Positions 59,448-64,000 of a DNA stretch of 64,000 nt are shown one piece after another (position 1 is the stretch's first letter; each line of letters begins with the position of its first letter). The notes below the pieces were generated by a model. The model did not search any database. It was not told the origin of the DNA and saw only the letters and a list, made by a program, of their open reading frames with translations. The translations under genes and the position numbers were made by a program. The DNA comes from Pseudarthrobacter sp. L1SW (GTDB taxonomy: Bacteria > Actinomycetota > Actinomycetes > Actinomycetales > Micrococcaceae), in contig NZ_CP078079.1 of assembly GCF_020809045.1 (NCBI RefSeq), forward strand, positions 2,914,001 through 2,978,000, written 5' to 3'.

Positions 59448-60833
59448 TCAGTTGCTGAGGTAGGCCAGGAGGTCGTGCCGGGTGAGGATGCCCACGGGTG
59501 CACCCACGAACGTGACCATGACGGTGTCCACATCCGAGAGCAGCTCCCTGGCCGCGGAGATGGTTTCCAGCGAGCCGATCACGGGCAGCTTGGGGCCCAT
59601 GTGCTCGGAGATCTTGTCCGTGAGCTTCGCCTCGCCGCGGAACAGCTTGGCCGTGAGGGTGCGCTCATCCACGGCGCCCAGCACCTCGCCCATGACCACC
59701 GGGGGCTCCTGGGACAGGACCGGGATGTGGCTGACGCCGAACTCGTTCATGATGTTGATGACATCGCGGACGGACTCGTTCGGGTGGATGTGCACCAGGT
59801 CCGGCAGTTCGCCGTTCTTGGAGCTGATGACTTCCCCAACGGAGGTCTCCTCGCCGCCGGACAGGAAGCCGTAGGAGCGCATCCACTGGTCGTTGAAGAT
59901 TTTGGCCAGGTAGCCGCGGCCTGAGTCAGGAAGAATGACGACGACGACGGCGGACGCGGGCAGGTCCCGCGCCGCCTGCAGTGCGGCCACCACAGCCATG
60001 CCTGAGGACCCGCCTACCAGCAGGCCCTCCTCGCGGGCCAGCCGCCGGGTCATGGCGAAGGAGTCCGCGTCGCTGACGGCGATCACCTGGTCGGGCACGG
60101 ACTTGTCGTAGTTCGCGGGCCACATGTCCTCCCCCACGCCCTCCACGAAGTACGGGCGCCCGGTGCCGCCGGAGTAGACCGAACCTTCCGGGTCGGCGCC
60201 GATGATCCGGACAACGCCGCCCTCGGACTCCGGCCTGTCAGCCGAGGCCTCCTTGAGGTAGCGGCCCGTGCCGGTGATGGTGCCGCCGGTGCCGGCACCG
60301 ATCACGCAGTGGGTGACTTTGCCGTCCGTGTCCCGCCAGATCTCGGGGCCGGTGGTCTGGTAGTGGCTGCCGGGCGCGGCGGGGTTGGAGAACTGGTCCG
60401 GCTTGTACGCACCAGGGGTCTCCCGCACAATCCGGTCCGAAACACCGTAGTAGCTCTGCGGGCTGTCCGGCGGGACGGCTGTTGGCGTGACGACAACCTC
60501 GGCGCCGTAGGCCTGCAGGACGGCGCGCTTGTCCTCGCCCACTTTGTCCGGCACCACGAAGATGCATTTGTAGCCCTTTTGCTGGGCCACCAGCGCCAGG
60601 CCCACGCCCGTATTTCCGGAGGTTGGCTCCACGATGGTGCCGCCGGGCTGCAGCTTGCCCTCCCGCTCGGCGTCCTCGATCATCTTGATCGCGATACGGT
60701 CCTTGATGGATCCGCCGGGGTTCAGGTACTCGAGTTTCACCAGGACGGTGGCCTTGATGCCGTCAGTGACGTGGTTGAGCTTGATGAGCGGGGTATTGCC
60801 GATGAGGTCCAGGATGGACTGGGCGTACTTCAT
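59448..60833 (-). CDS. cbs: Cystathionine beta-synthase
   Basis: A 461-residue fold-type II PLP enzyme. Lys44 in NPGGSIKDRIA forms the cofactor link, and EPTSGNTGVGLALVAQQKGY is the phosphate-binding loop. GGTITGTGRYLKE is a further glycine loop. The last 130 residues are a pair of CBS domains (VIDIMNEFGVSHIP-like, seen as VRDVINIMNEFGVSHIPVLS), the regulatory module. It condenses serine with homocysteine. There is no N-terminal heme-binding extension. It is the first gene of the cbs-metB pair. Confidence 0.92.
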   Translation of the reverse strand: MKYAQSILDLIGNTPLIKLNHVTDGIKATVLVKLEYLNPGGSIKDRIAIKMIEDAEREGKLQPGGTIVEPTSGNTGVGLALVAQQKGYKCIFVVPDKVGEDKRAVLQAYGAEVVVTPTAVPPDSPQSYYGVSDRIVRETPGAYKPDQFSNPAAPGSHYQTTGPEIWRDTDGKVTHCVIGAGTGGTITGTGRYLKEASADRPESEGGVVRIIGADPEGSVYSGGTGRPYFVEGVGEDMWPANYDKSVPDQVIAVSDADSFAMTRRLAREEGLLVGGSSGMAVVAALQAARDLPASAVVVVILPDSGRGYLAKIFNDQWMRSYGFLSGGEETSVGEVISSKNGELPDLVHIHPNESVRDVINIMNEFGVSHIPVLSQEPPVVMGEVLGAVDERTLTAKLFRGEAKLTDKISEHMGPKLPVIGSLETISAARELLSDVDTVMVTFVGAPVGILTRHDLLAYLSN

Positions 60834-60888
60834 GTGTACAAAGCTACCGCTTCCCCGGCCACCCGCGTCCGCACTTGCCCGCCATGCC

Positions 60889-61263
60889 TCAGGTGAACAT
60901 GAGCCACAGAATCACCACCGGGAAGAATGACTGGCCGATGCCGCTGAGCCAGAGCCTGCGTTCGCTAATAACCAGGATCATGCCGAGGATGGCGTGCGCG
61001 ATGCACATCAGGGCCACCATGGTCCGGCCCACGATGACCTCCCCGGAGTTCACTAGCACCACGCCGGCGATCCCGAAAATACCCCAGATGATGTTGTAGA
61101 ACCCGAGGTTGAACGTCCACATCCGGACGGCCGACGTGTCACCGGGTTTGATCAGGAAGATTGGGTGGAGGCGCTGGTCCTTGTACCGGAAGGCTTCGAG
61201 GAGGCCGACCGTGATCAAAATGATCCCGGTGATGATGGCCAGCACCTGCTCGAGGGTGCCCAT
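60889..61263 (-). CDS. DUF1304 membrane protein
   Basis: A 124-residue protein of the DUF1304 family. Four membrane helices are visible, starting TLEQVLAIITGIILITVGLL and including LGFYNIIWGIFGIAGVVLVN. The function of the family is not established. It stands alone, 55 bp downstream of cbs in the opposite order of transcription along the same strand (cbs starts at 60833). Confidence 0.8.
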   Translation of the reverse strand: MGTLEQVLAIITGIILITVGLLEAFRYKDQRLHPIFLIKPGDTSAVRMWTFNLGFYNIIWGIFGIAGVVLVNSGEVIVGRTMVALMCIAHAILGMILVISERRLWLSGIGQSFFPVVILWLMFT

Positions 61264-61290
61264 GGTCCCGCCCTTGGCTGTTCCGGGCGC

Positions 61291-61728
61291 CTAGATGGAG
61301 AAGCCGTCCGCAGCTGATTCAGTACCTGAGCCCTGTCCCGTTTCCCCCACGGGCAGGTTCTCCCAGAGCCCCATCACGTTGCCCTCGGTGTCCTTGAAGT
61401 AGGCGAAGTAGCCCATTCCGGGAATCTCGTTCTTGGGCATCACAACGGAGCCGCCAAGCTGCTCCACGGTTTTGAGCGTGGCGTCGATGTCCGGGACATC
61501 CACCGTGATGACGGGACTGGTGATTTCACCTTCCCTGGCCATCATGCCGCCGTTGATGGCGCCCGCTTCCGTGGGCTGGCCGGTCGCCTCGTCCATAGGA
61601 GTGGTGATCACCATGTTGTAGTCCATTCCCGGGACGGCGTCGATCCGCCACCCGAGGGCCTCCTGGTAGAACTTCCTGGCCCGCTCCTGATCGTCAGCGG
61701 GGATTTCGAAATGCACTACTCCACCCAT
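61291..61728 (-). CDS. VOC-family (glyoxalase-like) protein
   Basis: A 145-residue single-module protein of the vicinal oxygen chelate fold. MGGVVHFEIPADDQERARKF holds the first metal-ligand histidine, and GMGYFAYFKDTEGNVMGLWE the glutamate. VITVDVPDIDATLKTVEQLG is the second repeat. The ATG at 61728 has AGGTGAG upstream. It may be a lyase, dioxygenase or small-molecule binding protein; the sequence alone does not decide. It lies 27 bp before DUF1304 on the same strand and is probably co-transcribed. Confidence 0.8.
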   Translation of the reverse strand: MGGVVHFEIPADDQERARKFYQEALGWRIDAVPGMDYNMVITTPMDEATGQPTEAGAINGGMMAREGEITSPVITVDVPDIDATLKTVEQLGGSVVMPKNEIPGMGYFAYFKDTEGNVMGLWENLPVGETGQGSGTESAADGFSI

Positions 61729-61903
61729 TGCGCTCACCTGGAATCTCGAAGGGAAGGCGCGGACGCCCCGCGCCACACCTGGGATTCTAGTCCCGGAATG
61801 ACGGCTGGTTAAGGGCCTTTGGCACGTGCAGCAGGGTGCCGAAGATCGGCGCCGCAGATGGCGGAGAACGCTCGTTGTCACCGGGCCGTGGGACGATGGC
61901 TGT

Positions 61904-62887
61904 ATGACGATTGCAGAGGTTCCCGCCCGGCTGGCAGCCGCGGCGGACGCCTCTCTCCGGTGGTATCCGGGCGGCCAGTACAACCTTGCCCGGACCCTCG
62001 GCCCCCTCCTGCGCGGCGCCAGCGATCCGTCCTTCAGCGTCCAGGGGAGCGTCATCTGGAATGCCTTTACGACGACGGACGGCCCGGCCACCGTGAGGTT
62101 CAGCGCCACTGCCGGCACCAGCCTGGAGCACTGCGTGGACGTCCAGGCCTGGGGTCCGGGTGCCGCGGCAGCGGTTGGGGCAGCGCCGCGGCTCCTGGGT
62201 GGAGACGACGACTGGTCCGCATTCGACGAGCCCGCCTTCCACGCCACGCTCCCCGGCATGGTCCGCGAGGCGCGGCGGCGAAGCCAGGGCGTCCGGCTTC
62301 CCGCGAGCGGCCGCATGGTGGACCAGCTCGTCCCGATCATCCTGGAACAGAAAGTGACAGTGATCGAGGCCCGCCGGGCCTACCGCTACCTTCTGCACCG
62401 CTTCGGATCCCCCGCTCCCTCCGCCGGCGCATTGGCTCCGGGCGCACTGGTGCTGGCACCCACCGCCGCCCAGTGGCTACAGGTCCCCAGCTGGGAGTGG
62501 CACAGGGCGGGCGTGGGGCCGCAACGCTCGGCCACCGTCATGCGGGCGCTGCGCTCCGCCGTCGCGCTTGAACGGCTGGCGGCGCTGCCGGCGCTGGAGG
62601 CGGCGGAAAAGCTGCAGGTAATTCCGGGGATCGGCGTGTGGACGGCAGCCGAGGTGGTGCAGCGCACGCACGGATGCCCGGACTCGGTCTCGGTGGGCGA
62701 CTACCACCTGGCTGCCTACGTGGGGGCCGCGCTGACCGGCAGGCGCACGGATGACGCCGGGATGCTCCGGCTCTTGGAACCGTGGAAGGGGCACCGCCAG
62801 CGCGTGGTGCGGATGATCCAGGCCAGCGGCTTCCGCAAACCCACGTTCGGCCCGCGGATGACCATCCAGGACCACCGCCGGCACTGA
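61904..62887 (+). CDS. AlkA-like DNA-3-methyladenine glycosylase
   Basis: A 327-residue HhH-GPD glycosylase. LQVIPGIGVWTAAEVVQRTH is the helix-hairpin-helix, followed by the catalytic Asp266 in SVSVGDYHLAAYVG. MVDQLVPIILEQKVTVIEAR is the conserved first part of the glycosylase fold. The N-terminal 110 residues fit the AlkA beta-sheet domain only loosely. It removes alkylated purines from DNA. With the AlkZ-like gene at 32513 it is the second alkylation-repair glycosylase in the window. GACGAT 6 nt before the ATG is a weak leaderless -10. Confidence 0.8.
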   Translation: MTIAEVPARLAAAADASLRWYPGGQYNLARTLGPLLRGASDPSFSVQGSVIWNAFTTTDGPATVRFSATAGTSLEHCVDVQAWGPGAAAAVGAAPRLLGGDDDWSAFDEPAFHATLPGMVREARRRSQGVRLPASGRMVDQLVPIILEQKVTVIEARRAYRYLLHRFGSPAPSAGALAPGALVLAPTAAQWLQVPSWEWHRAGVGPQRSATVMRALRSAVALERLAALPALEAAEKLQVIPGIGVWTAAEVVQRTHGCPDSVSVGDYHLAAYVGAALTGRRTDDAGMLRLLEPWKGHRQRVVRMIQASGFRKPTFGPRMTIQDHRRH

Positions 62888-62890
62888 CAT

Positions 62891-62947
62891 CGCGGGGTCA
62901 TTCCTTGCCCGAAGAACCCGAATTATCGGGCGGGAAGTGACCCCGCG
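62891..62947. terminator. Two-part hairpin between convergent genes
   Basis: Outer arms CGCGGGGTCA and TGACCCCGCG, inner arms GCCCG and CGGGC around AAGAACCCGAATTAT. It occupies nearly all of the gap between the AlkA-like gene and the acyl-CoA ligase, so it can end both transcripts. Confidence 0.7.
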
Positions 62948-62954
62948 TTGCAGT

Positions 62955-64000
62955 TCAAAGCCCCAGCCGGGCCACCGCTTCCTCCCGCATCTCCACTTTG
63001 CGGACCTTCCCGGACACCGTCATGGGAAAGCTGCTGCGGACGTCAACGTAGCGCGGGATCTTGTAGTGGGCCAGGCGCCCGCGGCAGAAGTCGGCAACGG
63101 CGGAAGCATCCAGCGGTTCCGCCCCCGGTTCCAGGATGATGCAGGCCATCAGTTCCTCGCCGTACTGCGCATCCGGGACACCGATGACCTGCACGTCACG
63201 GATGGACGGGTGGGTGTAGAGGAACTCCTCGATTTCCCGCGGGTAGATGTTCTCTCCGCCCCTGATCACCATGTCCTTGATCCGGCCCTCGATCACCACG
63301 TAGCCCTCCCCGTCCATGCGGGCCAGGTCCCCGGTGTGCATCCAGCCCTCGCCGTCGATGGCCTCGGCGGTTTTGTCCCGCTGGTTCCAGTACCCCTCCA
63401 TCACCGCGTAGCCCCGCGTGCACAGCTCCCCGATCTGCCCGCGCTCCAGCACCTCACCGGAGGCCGGGTCAACGATCTTGCTTTCCAGGTGCGGCATGGT
63501 CCGCCCAACGGTTTCGGTGCGGTGCTGCAGGGTGTCGCCCTGCCGGGTCATGGTGGACACCGGGGACGTTTCCGTCATCCCGTAGCAGATGGCCACGTCC
63601 CGCATGTTCATCTCCGAAATGACCCGGTTCATCACCTCGATGGGGCACAGGGAGCCGGCCATGACCCCGGTGCGCAGGGTTGAGAGGTCGTAGGACGCAA
63701 AATCGGGCAGCGCCAGTTCTGCGATGAACATGGTGGGCACGCCGTACAGGGACGTGCCGCCGAAATCCTGGACAGCCTCAAGGGTGGCGGCCGCGTTGAA
63801 ACCGCGGCTGGGAATGATGGTGGCCGCGCCGTGGCTGAGGGCATTCAGGTTGCCGATCACCATGCCGAAGCAGTGGTAGAACGGCACCGGAACCACCACC
63901 CTGTCGCGCTCCGTGTACCCGAGCAGCTCGCCAATGGAATAACCGTTGTTCAGGATGTTGTGGTGCGTCAGGGTGGCCCCTTTGGGGAAGCCCGTGGTCC
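62955..64000 (-). CDS. AMP-dependent acyl-CoA synthetase (partial)
   Basis: The 5' end lies past the window's right edge; 348 residues are visible. The AMP-binding loop is TTGFPKGATLTHHN just inside the edge. YGMTETSPVSTM, then GDLARMDGEGYVVIEGRIKD, give the rest of the adenylating core. The catalytic lysine is in MTVSGKVRKVEMREEA. It activates a fatty acid to acyl-CoA with ATP. FYHCFGMVIGNLNALSHGAA fits long-chain (FadD-type) enzymes. Chain length is not set by the visible part. Confidence 0.88.
   Translation of the reverse strand, partial: TTGFPKGATLTHHNILNNGYSIGELLGYTERDRVVVPVPFYHCFGMVIGNLNALSHGAATIIPSRGFNAAATLEAVQDFGGTSLYGVPTMFIAELALPDFASYDLSTLRTGVMAGSLCPIEVMNRVISEMNMRDVAICYGMTETSPVSTMTRQGDTLQHRTETVGRTMPHLESKIVDPASGEVLERGQIGELCTRGYAVMEGYWNQRDKTAEAIDGEGWMHTGDLARMDGEGYVVIEGRIKDMVIRGGENIYPREIEEFLYTHPSIRDVQVIGVPDAQYGEELMACIILEPGAEPLDASAVADFCRGRLAHYKIPRYVDVRSSFPMTVSGKVRKVEMREEAVARLGL

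Overview
The window is high-GC (roughly two thirds G+C) actinobacterial chromosome. Its gene content points to the Micrococcaceae, most likely the Arthrobacter/Pseudarthrobacter group. The evidence is tRNA-Trp–secE–nusG–rplK–rplA, a GlnR/mycothiol-synthase pair, an actinobacterial MutT1-type Nudix–phosphatase fusion, PspC-fused sensor kinases, and many start codons lying about 6 nt behind a TANNNT hexamer (leaderless genes). Both ends cut a gene: a lipoprotein at the left and an acyl-CoA ligase at the right. I see no phage, insertion sequence, CRISPR array or rRNA.

Layout. 1-2.2 kb: lipoprotein fragment, thiolase, YbaK-type deacylase. 2.3-8.8 kb (minus strand): rplJ-rplL behind an L10 attenuator leader, two tandem GNAT acetyltransferases, then secE-nusG-rplK-rplA and tRNA-Trp. 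9-15 kb: aspartate aminotransferase, then an envelope-stress module in which a LuxR regulator and a PspC-fused kinase face a PspC/LiaF-like protein, a small membrane protein and a stand-alone PspC protein. 15-21 kb: pfkA, a GNAT protein, ankyrin protein, YgfZ, a flavodoxin-like protein, nitrobindin and membrane proteins. 21-28 kb: glnR, mshD, ppk, Nudix/phosphatase, thyA-folA. 28-30 kb: a WXG100-headed protein with two companions (possible type VII secretion cargo module). 30-37 kb: asd, an AbiEi/DUF559 protein, an AlkZ-like glycosylase, murB, a secreted serine protease and a MaoC pair. 37-48 kb: ArsR-SulP, DUF2797, a CitE-like lyase, aldo/keto reductase, alpha-glucosidase with a divergent ROK regulator, two small reductases, an acyltransferase and tRNA-Met/tRNA-Thr. 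48.5-51 kb: DEAD-box helicase with a long structured leader. 51-64 kb: MOSC protein, a YgiB-YgiC-permease cluster, SDR, MFS-HxlR, the metB-cbs transsulfuration pair, DUF1304, VOC protein, AlkA-like glycosylase and acyl-CoA ligase.

Most of the window is housekeeping and central metabolism. The least explained parts are the WXG100 trio (27.99-30.05 kb), the YgiB-YgiC-permease cluster (51.9-55.4 kb) and the palindromic repeats at gene ends: three copies of a 66-bp element, two of a 60-bp element and one 131-bp nested element. Leaderless promoters recur throughout.
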